DNA of 64,000 nucleotides. Origin: Alphaproteobacteria bacterium (GTDB lineage: Bacteria; Pseudomonadota; Alphaproteobacteria; Micropepsales; Micropepsaceae). The notes below the pieces were generated by a model. The model searched no databases and was not told the origin of the DNA. It saw nothing but the letters and a program-made list of their open reading frames with translations. Of the stretch, positions 9,317 to 19,150 are shown piece by piece. The stretch is taken from positions 62,001 to 126,000 of the forward strand of contig JAATGP010000035.1 of assembly GCA_015654635.1 (NCBI GenBank), written 5' to 3'. Every line of letters starts with the position of its first letter. Position 1 is the first letter of the stretch. The position numbers were made by a program, and so were the translations under genes.

Positions 9317-12300
9317 ATGACCAATAGCAGTTTCGGCCGCAAGGCCGCCATGCGGGGGAGCGCGTCGTTGCTGGTTTTGGCGGCGATCGCGGTTGCCGCT
9401 CCGGCCTGGGCAGAGGCCGAAGGTACATTGGAAACCGTCGTCGTCACCGGTGTGCGGGCTTCGCTCGAAAGCGCCGTCAATATCAAGCGGAACGCGGATA
9501 CCGTCGTTGATTCGATCACTGCAACGGATATCGGCGTGTTCCCCGACAAATCCGTTTCCGATGCCATCCAGCGCGTGCCCGGCGTAACCGTGTCGCATCT
9601 GCAGTCGGACGACGACACCACTCATCCTTCGGGCGAGGCGACCGGCGTGCTGGTTCGCGGCTTGACTCAAGTGCGCACCGAATTCAACGGCCGTGACAGC
9701 TTCTCGGCCGATGGCCATCGCGGTCTGAACGTCAACGACGTTTCGCCGGAAATGATCGGCGGCATCGATGTCTATAAGAACCAGACCGCGGATATGGTCG
9801 AAGGCGGCATTGCTGGCACGGTGAATATCCGCACCCGCATGCCATTCGATGCGGACGACCACACCCTGTCTGGTTCGGTCAAGATGAATTACAACGACCG
9901 CGCCGACGATGTGACCTACGATTATTCGGGCGTGGTGGGCAAGAACTTCGACACCCAGTTTGGACGTGTCGGCTTCGTGCTGGGTTACGCCAATTCCCAT
10001 GTCGTGACGCAAACGAACTCGGTCATCATGTTGCGCAATGGCACCTTCTGCTCGGCTGGCGCGACCAACCCCGATGGTAGCGCGATCGTCAGCAGTGACG
10101 GCTCTGTCCCTTGCACGGCCACGGCATATGGCGGCAAAAATTGGCAATATATACCGGATGAGGTGAACTACAGCCGCGTCAACTACGACCGCAAGCGCGA
10201 AGGCAAATCTTTCGCTCTGCAGTATGAAAGCCCTAACAAGGATGTGCGCTGGAACTTCCAGTACAATGAATCGAATTATCGCAACGCTTGGCTCGAACAC
10301 AGTTCAAACGTCAACCTGTTCGGCATGTGGGCGGCTCCGGGCTTCGACCCGATTGCGGGAACGCCGCAGCCGCCGGTATTGCCCGCCTTCGGCACGCCTG
10401 CCTTCACCTTCAACTCCAACGGCACGCTGCGCTCGGGTGTGATCGCCGCTCCGAGGGGCGGTTGGGTGAGCGACTATGCCGGAAGCTTCGCGAGTGCTCT
10501 TGCCTCGGCGTCGGTCGTTCCCGGTGTGCCATACGTCAATTACTGCGGTGCCGGGTATACCTGCGCCAACACCGCCACTGACGGCGTGACGCTCGAGAAT
10601 CAATCCCGCGTCTTCGACCATTCGGAAGGCACGCGCGATCTGTCGACCAACCTGCAATGGGATCTGACTCCGAAACTGCATGCGACCTTCGACGGCCAGT
10701 ACATCAGTGCCAAGACGGGCAACAACGACATGCTGGTGGCTGCCGATACACTGGTGGATGCCAAATACGAGCGCGACGGCAACGGCGCGCCGGCAATCAC
10801 CTTATTGCCAGGCGACAATGTCAATTACGCCCCCGGGTTCCTCGCCAATCCGCAAAATTACTACAGCGCCTTCATTCAGGACCATGTGGAGCACAACAAT
10901 GCGCAAGAAGTCGCGCTGAAGGGTGATGCCCAGTGGGATGTCGACAACGGCTGGCTCTCTTACATCAAAGCCGGCGTGCGCTATGCCAACCGCAAGCAGG
11001 TGGTGCGGTATTCGGCCTATAACTGGCAGCCCGTGGCCGCTCCTTATATGTGCAATGGGCCGGGCTTTAGCATCGCCAACACCACCCCGTCCGCCTATCC
11101 GGCCGCGTGTGGCAATTCCACCATGTTCACGGGCTATGGCGCCAACATCTGGGAAACCCAAAGCCTTGGCAGCGGTTTCTACAACGGCAACGTTTTCAAT
11201 CCGGGCGATACAGTCTGGCTGAAGAACTCCGTGCTTGAGGACCCTAATGCCGTCGCTGTGGCGCTGGGTCATAAGGAGACCGGCAGCCCCGGCTCATGGG
11301 ATCCGGTCTGCAATCGCGCGGGCACCACCAACTGCTATCAGCCGTCGGAAGTGCTGAGCGTCACGGAAAAAACCACGGCCGGCTATTTGATGATCGCTTT
11401 TGGCGGCGATTCGCTGGCAGTCCTCGGCATTCCGGTGTCGGGCAATATCGGTGCGCGTTACGTCGAGACCGAACTGACCAGCACAGGCGGCATTTCATAC
11501 CCGGACAACAGCTGGTATCAGAACCAGCTCTCCGGTGCGCCCTGCAACACACCGGTCGGCGGTAACAACGTCACCAACATCTCGTGCTGGCTGACGTCCG
11601 CACTGGGATCCTTCAGCAATGGTGGTTCCGGCCTCAATAGCTTCGGCAAGACCACCTATAACCTGCTGCCGAGCTTCAACGTCAAGTTCGATCTGACCGA
11701 TAACACACTTCTGCGTTTTGCTGTTTCGGAAGCCTTGTCGCGGCCAGACTTCGGTTACCTGCGCAACTATGTTGGCATCACGCCGCCCGCCATCGACGTG
11801 ACCAATGCTTCGCCATACGTGACCTACAATTCGCCGACGGCGGCGCACACCCAGGCAAATGTTACAGGCTACAACTTCGAGTTCATCGCCAACGCGGGTA
11901 ACCCGGCTCTGAAGCCGATGACCGCTTGGCAGTACGACGCGACGTTTGAGCATTATTTCAGCGCTTCCAGTTCGTTCACCGCCGATGTGTTCTTGAAGGA
12001 ACTGAACAACAGCATCGCTTACGGCGATGTGACGCGCGCCATCACCAACAATGGGGCGACGGAGAACATCCTGGTTCGCGGTCCGGTCAACTCCCCGAAT
12101 GGCGGCGAGCTGTGGGGCTTTGAAATGGCGTATCAGGCCTTCTTCGACTTCCTGCCGGATCCGTTCGATGGCTTTGGCACCCAGCTCAACTACATCCACA
12201 CCCATCAGGCCGGAATCCACAACTCCAACCTGGCGGTTCAGCCTGGCTACATCGCCGGCAGCACCATCGCTTATGGCGGCGGTCTGCAGATCGACAATGC

Positions 12301-12679
12301 GGTTATCGATTCGCACCGCTTGGCCGGCATCTCCGACGATTCGTACAACATCGTCGCCCTGTACGAGAAAGGTCCGATTGGCTTCCGTCTCGCCTACAAC
12401 TGGCGTTCATCCTTCCTGACCGACAACCTCGACTGCTGCACCGGCACGCCGATGTATCAGAAATCCGCCGGGTTCCTGGATGGGTCGATCCGCTATTCGG
12501 TGGACGAGCATTGGGAAGTGTCGTTGGACGGCTCCAATCTCCTCGACACCCCGATTGTCTTCCAGCAGCAGGTCATGGGCGACACCTCGCTCTCGCCGAA
12601 CGCCAAGCCAGTCAAACTCGATACCGGCTGGAGTCGGAGCGGCCGTCTGCTCCAGTTTGCGATCCGGCTTAAGTACTGA
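9317..12679 (+). CDS. TonB-dependent receptor (putative alpha-glucan oligosaccharide uptake)
   Basis: Outer-membrane TonB-dependent transporter, 1120 aa from the ATG at 9317, which has GGGAGG upstream and is followed by a signal peptide ending near APAWA. The TonB-box-like ETVVVTG is followed by a plug with DIGVFPDKSVSDAIQRVPGV and VRGLTQVRTEFNGRD. The rest is a 22-strand-type barrel with large, Cys-containing extracellular loops, ending in the aromatic FAIRLKY. This is the subclass frequently linked to carbohydrate uptake. Its shared promoter region with the pgmB/GH65/GH87 operon and the downstream LacI gene suggest import of nigero- or malto-oligosaccharides; the substrate is inferred from context. 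Confidence 0.85.
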   Translation: MTNSSFGRKAAMRGSASLLVLAAIAVAAPAWAEAEGTLETVVVTGVRASLESAVNIKRNADTVVDSITATDIGVFPDKSVSDAIQRVPGVTVSHLQSDDDTTHPSGEATGVLVRGLTQVRTEFNGRDSFSADGHRGLNVNDVSPEMIGGIDVYKNQTADMVEGGIAGTVNIRTRMPFDADDHTLSGSVKMNYNDRADDVTYDYSGVVGKNFDTQFGRVGFVLGYANSHVVTQTNSVIMLRNGTFCSAGATNPDGSAIVSSDGSVPCTATAYGGKNWQYIPDEVNYSRVNYDRKREGKSFALQYESPNKDVRWNFQYNESNYRNAWLEHSSNVNLFGMWAAPGFDPIAGTPQPPVLPAFGTPAFTFNSNGTLRSGVIAAPRGGWVSDYAGSFASALASASVVPGVPYVNYCGAGYTCANTATDGVTLENQSRVFDHSEGTRDLSTNLQWDLTPKLHATFDGQYISAKTGNNDMLVAADTLVDAKYERDGNGAPAITLLPGDNVNYAPGFLANPQNYYSAFIQDHVEHNNAQEVALKGDAQWDVDNGWLSYIKAGVRYANRKQVVRYSAYNWQPVAAPYMCNGPGFSIANTTPSAYPAACGNSTMFTGYGANIWETQSLGSGFYNGNVFNPGDTVWLKNSVLEDPNAVAVALGHKETGSPGSWDPVCNRAGTTNCYQPSEVLSVTEKTTAGYLMIAFGGDSLAVLGIPVSGNIGARYVETELTSTGGISYPDNSWYQNQLSGAPCNTPVGGNNVTNISCWLTSALGSFSNGGSGLNSFGKTTYNLLPSFNVKFDLTDNTLLRFAVSEALSRPDFGYLRNYVGITPPAIDVTNASPYVTYNSPTAAHTQANVTGYNFEFIANAGNPALKPMTAWQYDATFEHYFSASSSFTADVFLKELNNSIAYGDVTRAITNNGATENILVRGPVNSPNGGELWGFEMAYQAFFDFLPDPFDGFGTQLNYIHTHQAGIHNSNLAVQPGYIAGSTIAYGGGLQIDNAVIDSHRLAGISDDSYNIVALYEKGPIGFRLAYNWRSSFLTDNLDCCTGTPMYQKSAGFLDGSIRYSVDEHWEVSLDGSNLLDTPIVFQQQVMGDTSLSPNAKPVKLDTGWSRSGRLLQFAIRLKY

Positions 12680-12727
12680 TCCTTGTAAAGTACCTCTCGT
12701 GGACTGACCTTTCCTGTTAAACGACTT

Positions 12728-12760
12728 GGGCCCGCTTGCTTGGCGGGCCCTTTTTCTTTG
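12728..12760 (+). terminator. Rho-independent terminator after the TBDR gene
   Basis: An 8-bp perfect stem GGGCCCGC / GCGGGCCC with a 7-base loop, followed by TTTTTCTTTG. It separates the TBDR transcript from the LacI gene, which therefore likely has its own promoter in 12761-12876. Confidence 0.9.
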
Positions 12761-12876
12761 TTATGGGATGCAATTATCGGTTGTGTGCCGTCGGGCGGGG
12801 ATTTATGGCATCCACGCTGCTTTTGTTGCGAATTTGTGGCATGGTGACGGCGCATCAGGACTTAGAAAAAAGGCCG

Positions 12877-13935
12877 ATGGGAGAGAAACCAACCCGTGAT
12901 TCTGGATCGGTTCCACGACCGACCTCGTTCGACATTGCCCGCAGAGCTGGTGTCTCGCAGCCCACGGTGTCGCGCGCCTTGCGTGGCGATCCCACCATCA
13001 GTCCGATCACGCGCCGCCGCGTCGCTTTCATCGCCAAGGAGCTTGGTTATAAAGTCGACAAAAATGCCTCTAACCTTCGCGGTCAGCGCTCGCTGACTAT
13101 TGCTATCCTCTTCTTCGAGGATCAGCGTTTTAATGCCTCACTGATCAACCCGTTCTTTCTGTCGATGCTGGGGTCCATCACCGGAGCTTGTGCCAAACGC
13201 GGTTACGATCTTTTGATCTCCTGCCAGCACCTGTCGAGCAATTGGCGGATCGACTATGAAGACAGCCGCCGGGCCGATGGCATCATCCTCCTGGGCTATG
13301 ACGACTTCGTTACTTACAGCGCCGAGTTGGAGCGGCTTGTGGAAGAGGGCACGCATTTCGTGCATTACGGCGCGACACTGAAGGATCATCCTGGACTGTC
13401 GGTTGGCTGCGATGATTATACGAGTGGCCTGGAAGCGACGCGTCATTTGATTTCGCTAGGCCGCCGCAACATTGCCTTTCTTGGCTGTGCCTCGGAACAT
13501 TACCCGGAATTCTTTGGGCGTTACCGTGGCTACGTCGATGCCTTGCGCGCCGCTGATCTGCCTGTGCTGCCGCAATTGCAGGCGGATGCTGTCAGTGCAT
13601 TGCCGGACGGGGAGAGGGCCATGCGCCAGATTATCACCGCCGGTGCGCCGTTTGACGGTATCTTCGCTGCCAGCGATCTTATCGCGATCGCGGCCTTACA
13701 GGTCTTGCACGAGGCCGGCTACACGGTACCGGAGCAGGTGTCGGTCGTCGGCTTTGACGACATCCCGGTTGCCAGCATGATCACGCCTGCCCTTACCACC
13801 ATGAAGCAGGATACGCAGCTTGCGGGTGAGGTGCTGGTGGACACCTTGCTGAAGCTCATGCGCGGCGAACAGGCTGAACCCACGGTTCTGCCCTGCCAAC
13901 TGGTGATACGAAAGTCCTGCGGCGCGGCGCATTGA
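12877..13935 (+). CDS. LacI-family transcriptional regulator
   Basis: 352-aa repressor with an N-terminal LacI helix-turn-helix (PTSFDIARRAGVSQPTVSRA, residues about 13-32), the hinge region ending near NASNLRGQRS and a periplasmic-binding-protein-like sugar domain (VVGFDDIPVASMITPALTT). The ATG at 12877 was chosen because residues upstream of MGEKPTRD are not LacI-like; an ATG at 12841 is possible. It follows the TBDR terminator on the same strand. Its location and the paired GTATACGTATAC sites at 8900 and 9005 make it the probable regulator of the alpha-glucan operon and TBDR, responding to a disaccharide such as maltose or nigerose. Confidence 0.85.
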   Translation: MGEKPTRDSGSVPRPTSFDIARRAGVSQPTVSRALRGDPTISPITRRRVAFIAKELGYKVDKNASNLRGQRSLTIAILFFEDQRFNASLINPFFLSMLGSITGACAKRGYDLLISCQHLSSNWRIDYEDSRRADGIILLGYDDFVTYSAELERLVEEGTHFVHYGATLKDHPGLSVGCDDYTSGLEATRHLISLGRRNIAFLGCASEHYPEFFGRYRGYVDALRAADLPVLPQLQADAVSALPDGERAMRQIITAGAPFDGIFAASDLIAIAALQVLHEAGYTVPEQVSVVGFDDIPVASMITPALTTMKQDTQLAGEVLVDTLLKLMRGEQAEPTVLPCQLVIRKSCGAAH

Positions 13936-13976
13936 GCGCAGCGAACAGAGCACCGATTGTAGGCGTCTCTTTCCGG

Positions 13977-14642
13977 TTATTTCGCAAGCGTTTCGCATGA
14001 CGACGCCGCTCTTTGGGGGCGCGAGGCCGGTTCAGGCCATGCGGCAAGCGCCATTTGTGCGACCTGTTGCAGCTCTTCGCGGGTTGCGCCCGACGAGGCT
14101 TGCACACACATGCCGTTGGCCACGGCTATCAGATAGCGTGCCAAAGTGCATGGTTGGGCACCTTTGGGCAGTTCCGTCGCGGCGCTGCTGCATTCGAAGC
14201 GCTCCCGCAACGCCAGTTCTGCGCCGGCGCGGTGGCGGGCCACTTCCTCGGGGATTTTTGCAGCGGCTATGCTGCACGTCAGGCCGCTTTGCACCAGAAG
14301 ACTGCCCGGGGGGTGGCTGGGATCTGTGGCATGTTCGGCGACGCCCAAAAGAAAACGGGCGGCGGCATCTTTGGCGCTGGGCGCGGCCAGCACGTCACGC
14401 AAGAAGCCGGCCCTTGTCTTGTCGTGATGATCCAGCACCGCTTTGAACAGGCCGTATTTGTTTCCGAAGGCCGCATAAACACTGGGGGAATTTATTCCCA
14501 TCGCCGTGGTCAGGTCGGTCATGGACGCGCCTTCATAGCCTTGGCGCCAGAACACCTGCATCGCCCGGTCCAGAGCGGTGGGCATATCGAACTCCCGCGG
14601 GCGCCCCAACTTTACGCTGGGCGTTTTTTTTGTGCTGTTCAT
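13977..14642 (-). CDS. TetR/AcrR-family repressor of the RND efflux pair
   Basis: 221-aa TetR-family regulator. The N-terminal helix-turn-helix is typical (ASMTDLTTAMGINSPSVYAA followed by FGNKYGLFKAVL), preceded by the basic KLGRPREFD lead-in. The C-terminal ligand domain is variable and unassigned. It is divergent from the efflux adaptor gene with 68 bp between the start codons, which hold an imperfect palindrome, the standard arrangement for a local efflux repressor. The inducer is unknown. Confidence 0.85.
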   Translation of the reverse strand: MNSTKKTPSVKLGRPREFDMPTALDRAMQVFWRQGYEGASMTDLTTAMGINSPSVYAAFGNKYGLFKAVLDHHDKTRAGFLRDVLAAPSAKDAAARFLLGVAEHATDPSHPPGSLLVQSGLTCSIAAAKIPEEVARHRAGAELALRERFECSSAATELPKGAQPCTLARYLIAVANGMCVQASSGATREELQQVAQMALAAWPEPASRPQRAASSCETLAK

Positions 14643-14679
14643 TACAGAAATCTCTTGAAATCCGCCGGATCGGCCATAT

Positions 14680-14697
14680 CTGTGATGCTCACTACAG
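14680..14697. promoter_or_regulatory. Candidate TetR operator
   Basis: CTGTGATGCTCACTACAG is an imperfect 18-bp palindrome (CTGT/ACAG ends) between the divergent TetR and efflux-adaptor starts, 14 bp before the adaptor ATG. A second ACAGAA copy lies at 14644. The position is right for repression of the pump genes. Confidence 0.4.
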
Positions 14698-14710
14698 AAT
14701 GTGGGGCGTT

Positions 14711-15901
14711 ATGATACATTTTACAAGCCATCTACGGAATCGTCCTTATCTGCTGGGCAGTGTGGCCTTCGCTGCAGTTTTGGCGGTTTTTCTGCTCACC
14801 CATGAAAGCGGACGGGCCAGTGCGGGCCCCGCCGCTGCGGCGCCTGTTCCGGTCGTGGCGCGTACCATCGCTCCCAGAGACGTGCGAATTTGGTCCGCCT
14901 TCTCCGGCCGGATGCAAGCCGTCGACGCGGCGGACATCCGTCCCGAAGTAACCGGCCGGGTCACGGAAATCCGCTTCAAGGATGGCCAGATGGTGCATGC
15001 TGGCGACATCCTCTTTGTTATCGACCCGCGATCCTATGAGGCCAACGCCGCCAAGGCACGGGGCGATCTGGCCTCGGCCAATGCCTCTTCGGCTCTGGCG
15101 AAAACGGAATTCGAGCGCGGCCAAGGCCTTCTCAAGGCGCAGGCGATCGCCCAAAGCGCTTACGATCAGCGCGTCAATGCAGCCCGTGTCGCGGTCGCCA
15201 ACGTGCAGGTCGCCGAAGCGACGTTGCGTCAAGCGGCGCTGGATGTTGAGCACGCCTATGTCCGCGCGCCGATCTCCGGTCGCGTCAGCCGCCCTGAAAT
15301 CACCATTGGTAATCTGGTGACGGCGGGGCCGACAGCCCCCTTGCTGGCCTCGATTGTCTCCACCGACGGCATCTATGCCGACTTTGAGGTGGATGAGCCG
15401 ACCTATCTGAACCTCGTGCGCAGCAGGGCTGCCAGCCAGACCACCGAGCAAGCGGTGCCGGTAGAACTGACCCTGCAGGGCGATTCCGGCCACGGTTATC
15501 ACGGCGCAATTTACAGCTTCGACAACAAAATCGATACCAACTCGGGCACGATCCGTGCGCGCGCTCGTTTCGACAACAAGGACGGTGCCCTGATCAGCGG
15601 CATGTTCGTCACCGTCAAGCTGGGCAGCCAGATCGATCGCAACGCTCTACTGGTGCCGGAAGGTGCCATCGGCACGGACCAGAACAAGCGCTTTGTCTTC
15701 GTCATCGATGGCGCCAGCAAGGCGGCCTTCCGCGAGGTGGTGCTTGGCCCCGGCGTGGATGGCGAGCGCGAGGTGCTGCATGGTCTTCGTGCCGGGGATC
15801 GCGTGATCGTCGATGGTCTACAGCATGTCGCGGCCGGTGCCGTGGTTCAGGCTGCAACTCAGATCGCCGATGCCTCACCGCATGCTGCCGTCAGCCGCTA
15901 A
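14711..15901 (+). CDS. RND efflux periplasmic adaptor (membrane fusion protein)
   Basis: 396-aa HlyD/AcrA-type adaptor that bridges an inner-membrane RND pump and an outer-membrane channel. The ATG at 14711 starts a short cytoplasmic segment and one membrane anchor (PYLLGSVAFAAVLAVFLL); there is no lipobox cysteine. The lipoyl half-motifs (DIRPEVTGRVTEIRFKDGQ and AYVRAPISGRVSRPEITIGN) flank an alpha-helical hairpin at about 100-165. A beta-barrel and membrane-proximal domain follow. It is 41 bp upstream of the RND pump gene, so the two form an operon. No outer-membrane factor is encoded nearby, so the pump must borrow one. Confidence 0.9.
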   Translation: MIHFTSHLRNRPYLLGSVAFAAVLAVFLLTHESGRASAGPAAAAPVPVVARTIAPRDVRIWSAFSGRMQAVDAADIRPEVTGRVTEIRFKDGQMVHAGDILFVIDPRSYEANAAKARGDLASANASSALAKTEFERGQGLLKAQAIAQSAYDQRVNAARVAVANVQVAEATLRQAALDVEHAYVRAPISGRVSRPEITIGNLVTAGPTAPLLASIVSTDGIYADFEVDEPTYLNLVRSRAASQTTEQAVPVELTLQGDSGHGYHGAIYSFDNKIDTNSGTIRARARFDNKDGALISGMFVTVKLGSQIDRNALLVPEGAIGTDQNKRFVFVIDGASKAAFREVVLGPGVDGEREVLHGLRAGDRVIVDGLQHVAAGAVVQAATQIADASPHAAVSR

Positions 15902-15942
15902 CGCAGTTAAACGGCCAATCCTTTCCAACGGACAGTGTTTTT

Positions 15943-18900
15943 ATGAGCCTTTCAAAATTTTTCGTTGACCGGCCGATTTTCGCTGGTGTGATCTCGATCA
16001 TTATTTTTCTATCAGGATTGATCGCCATCACGCAGTTGCCGATCTCGGAATATCCCGAGATTGTGCCGCCCTCTATCGTGGTCAAAGCCCAATTTCCCGG
16101 GGCCAATCCGAAGGTGATTGCCGAAACCGTGGCCACGCCGCTCGAGGAGCAGATCAACGGCACCGAGAACATGCTGTATATGTCCTCGCAAGCCGCCTCC
16201 GATGGCACCTTGACCCTGACCGTCGTTTTTAAACTCGGGACGGATGCCAATCTGGCGCAGCAGATGGTGCAGAACAGAGTCAATCAGGCCCTGCCGCGCC
16301 TGCCGGAGGTGACGCGCGATCTTGGCGTCACAACGGTCAAGAGTTCGCCGGACCTGACCATGGTGGTGCATCTGGTCTCCCCCAACAACCGTTATGACAT
16401 GCTGTATCTGCGCAATTACGCAGTGCTGAACGTCAAGGATCAGCTCGCCAAGATTTCCGGCGTCGGCAGCGTGCAGATGTTCGGCTCGGGCGATTACGCC
16501 ATGCGCATCTGGCTCGATCCGCAGAAGGTTGCCCAGCGCAGCCTGACGGCAGACGAGGTGATAAACGCCATTCGCCGCCAGAATGTCCAAGTCTCTGCCG
16601 GTGTCATCAATGGCCCGCCTTACAGTGCCAAAGGTGAGCTGCAACTTCCGATCAATGCCAAGGGGCGGCTGACCGATCCCGAACAGTTCTCCGACATTAT
16701 TATCAAAAATACGGGTGGCACTATCACGCGGCTGAGAGATGTGGCGCGGGTGGAGATTGATGCCTCCGAATATGGCCTGCGTTCGCTGCTCAACAACAAC
16801 TCCGCGGTGGCGATTCCGATCTTTCAGGCCCCAGGCTCCAACGCCATTCAGATCTCCGATTCGGTGCGCAAAACCATGGCGGAGCTGAGCCAGAATTTTC
16901 CGCCGGGCCTGGAATATCGCATTGCCTACGATCCCACCGTCTTCGTGCGCGGCTCGATCGAGGCAGTTGTTCATACCCTCTTGGAAGCCATCGCGCTGGT
17001 CGTTTTGGTGGTGATCCTGTTCCTTCAGACATGGCGCGCCTCGATCATTCCGCTTCTGGCTGTGCCGGTCTCTATCGTCGGCACGTTCGCCGCGATGTAT
17101 ATCTTCGGCTTTTCGATCAATGCGCTGTCGCTATTCGGTCTTGTGCTTGCGATCGGCATCGTGGTCGATGACGCCATCGTGGTGGTGGAGAATGTCGAGC
17201 GTGGCATCGAAGAAGGCTTGAGCCCGCGCGACGCCACCCTGCGCGCCATGCGTGAAGTAACGGGCCCCATCATCGCCATCGCGCTGGTGCTGTGTGCCGT
17301 GTTCGTGCCGATTGCCTTCATCAGCGGCCTGACCGGGCAGTTTTACCGCCAGTTCGCGCTGACCATCGCCTTCTCGACGGTCATCTCCGCTTTCAATTCA
17401 TTGACCCTCTCGCCGGCCTTGGCAGCCACGCTTCTCAGAGGGCACGATGCGCCCAAAGATGGGCTGACGCGCTTTATGGACCGCTGGCTTGGCTCGTTCT
17501 TTCGCGGCTTTAATCGCTTCTTTCATCGCAGCTCCGACGGTTACAGCCGCGGTGTAACGAGTGCGCTTGGTCACAAAACCCGTGCGCTCGGTGTCTATGG
17601 GGCGCTTTTGGTGGCGGCATTTATCGGCTTTCAACTGGTGCCTTCCGGCTTTGTGCCGATCCAAGACAAGCAATATCTCGTCAGTTTCGCGCAGTTGCCT
17701 GACGGCGCCACACTGGACCGCACGGAAAAGGTTATCCGCGATATGTCCGCCATTGCCTTGAACGAGCCAGGGGTTGAAAGCGCTGTTTCTTTCCCCGGCC
17801 TTTCGATCAACGGCTTCATCAACAGTCCGTCGGCGGGTATCGTCTTTGTCACCCTGAAGCCCTTTGCGGATCGGCCTTCCGCCGCGCTGTCGGGAATCGC
17901 CATTTCGCAAAAATTGCAGCAGAAATTCGCTGGCGTGAAAGACGCGATGATCGCGATCTTCCCACCCCCTCCGGTCCAAGGGCTCGGCACCATCGGCGGC
18001 TTCAAACTGCAAGTGGAGGATCGCACCGATCTTGGTTACGAAGCCCTCGACAAGGCGATGAAAACCATTCAGCTCAAGGCCCGCAGCGAACCGGCTTTGG
18101 CGGGGGTGTTTTCAAACTTCAAGATCGGCGTGCCGCAGCTCGACGCCACGCTGGATCGCACCAAGGCCATGCAGCTTGGCGTCGATGTGCAGGACGTCTT
18201 CGACACCATGCAGGTTTATCTGGGCTCGATCTATGTCGATGATTTCAACAAATTCGGTCGTACCTATCAGGTGATTGCGCAAGCCGATAGCCGCTTCCGC
18301 GCCCAGCCGGATGACATCACCAAACTGCAAACCCGCAATGCCAGCGGTCAGATGGTGCCTTTGGGCTCGGTGATCAATGTCACCGAAACGGCCGGTCCCG
18401 ACAGTGCGATGCGCTATAACGGCTTTCGCGCCGCCGATCTGAACGGTGGTCCGGCGCCCGGCTATTCGACCGGTCAGGCGCAGGCGGCCATGACGCGCCT
18501 CCTGCAAGACAATCTGCCTAAGGGCATGAACTTCGAATGGACAGAACTGACCTATCAGCAGATCCTGGCCGGCAACACCGCCCTGCTGGTCTTCCCGATT
18601 TGCGTGCTTTTGGTCTTTTTGGTTCTTGCGGCCCAGTATGAAAGCCTGTTTTTGCCGCTCGCGGTGATCTTGATTGTGCCGATGTGTCTGTTGTCGGCGA
18701 TCTGGGGCGTCTGGCTGACGGGCGGAGACAACAACATCTTCACGCAGATCGGCTTGTTCGTTTTGATTGGGCTGGCTTGCAAGAATGCGATTCTGATTGT
18801 GGAATTTGCGCGCGATCTCGAAATCCAAGGCAAGAAGACCTTTCCGGCGGCGGTGGAAGCAGCACGCTTGCGCTTGCGCCCGATCCTGATGACGTCCTTC

Positions 18901-19101
18901 GCCTTCATTATGGGGGTGGTGCCGCTGGTATTGTCCTCCGGGGCGGGCGCGGAGATGCGCCACGCCATGGGTATCGCGGTATTCTTCGGAATGCTCGGCG
19001 TGACCTTCTTCGGCCTGTTCCTCACGCCTGTGTTCTATGTGGCACTGCGGACCATTGAAAAGCGTGTCACCGGCACCGAGGTGGTTCACCATCATATCTA
19101 G
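15943..19101 (+). CDS. RND multidrug efflux pump, HAE-1 family
   Basis: Inner-membrane proton/drug antiporter of the AcrB/MexB family (1052 aa, normal length). It starts with the classical FFVDRPIFAGVISIIIFLSG helix. The proton-relay motif GIVVDDAIVVVENVER is in TM4, and the two large periplasmic loops lie at about 40-335 and 565-870. GLACKNAILIVEFARD marks TM10. It is second in the operon behind its adaptor and is under probable TetR control. Substrates cannot be told from sequence; relief of toxic plant or fungal compounds would fit the surroundings but is a guess. Confidence 0.92.
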   Translation: MSLSKFFVDRPIFAGVISIIIFLSGLIAITQLPISEYPEIVPPSIVVKAQFPGANPKVIAETVATPLEEQINGTENMLYMSSQAASDGTLTLTVVFKLGTDANLAQQMVQNRVNQALPRLPEVTRDLGVTTVKSSPDLTMVVHLVSPNNRYDMLYLRNYAVLNVKDQLAKISGVGSVQMFGSGDYAMRIWLDPQKVAQRSLTADEVINAIRRQNVQVSAGVINGPPYSAKGELQLPINAKGRLTDPEQFSDIIIKNTGGTITRLRDVARVEIDASEYGLRSLLNNNSAVAIPIFQAPGSNAIQISDSVRKTMAELSQNFPPGLEYRIAYDPTVFVRGSIEAVVHTLLEAIALVVLVVILFLQTWRASIIPLLAVPVSIVGTFAAMYIFGFSINALSLFGLVLAIGIVVDDAIVVVENVERGIEEGLSPRDATLRAMREVTGPIIAIALVLCAVFVPIAFISGLTGQFYRQFALTIAFSTVISAFNSLTLSPALAATLLRGHDAPKDGLTRFMDRWLGSFFRGFNRFFHRSSDGYSRGVTSALGHKTRALGVYGALLVAAFIGFQLVPSGFVPIQDKQYLVSFAQLPDGATLDRTEKVIRDMSAIALNEPGVESAVSFPGLSINGFINSPSAGIVFVTLKPFADRPSAALSGIAISQKLQQKFAGVKDAMIAIFPPPPVQGLGTIGGFKLQVEDRTDLGYEALDKAMKTIQLKARSEPALAGVFSNFKIGVPQLDATLDRTKAMQLGVDVQDVFDTMQVYLGSIYVDDFNKFGRTYQVIAQADSRFRAQPDDITKLQTRNASGQMVPLGSVINVTETAGPDSAMRYNGFRAADLNGGPAPGYSTGQAQAAMTRLLQDNLPKGMNFEWTELTYQQILAGNTALLVFPICVLLVFLVLAAQYESLFLPLAVILIVPMCLLSAIWGVWLTGGDNNIFTQIGLFVLIGLACKNAILIVEFARDLEIQGKKTFPAAVEAARLRLRPILMTSFAFIMGVVPLVLSSGAGAEMRHAMGIAVFFGMLGVTFFGLFLTPVFYVALRTIEKRVTGTEVVHHHI

Positions 19102-19120
19102 GATCGCCAGAAGCGCCGCC

Positions 19121-19150
19121 AGCCCCGCGTAATAGCCGTGAAGCGGGGCT
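19121..19150. terminator. Stem-loop between RND pump and LuxR-type gene
   Basis: AGCCCCGC / GCGGGGCT forms an 8-bp perfect stem with a 14-base loop between the convergent genes, touching the LuxR-type stop codon. There is no T-run on either side, so it is at best a weak or Rho-assisted end. Confidence 0.4.

Noticed and set aside
12736-12876. N-terminal extension of the LacI protein
   Set aside because: It begins inside the terminator stem-loop, and the residues before MGEKPTRD are not regulator-like.
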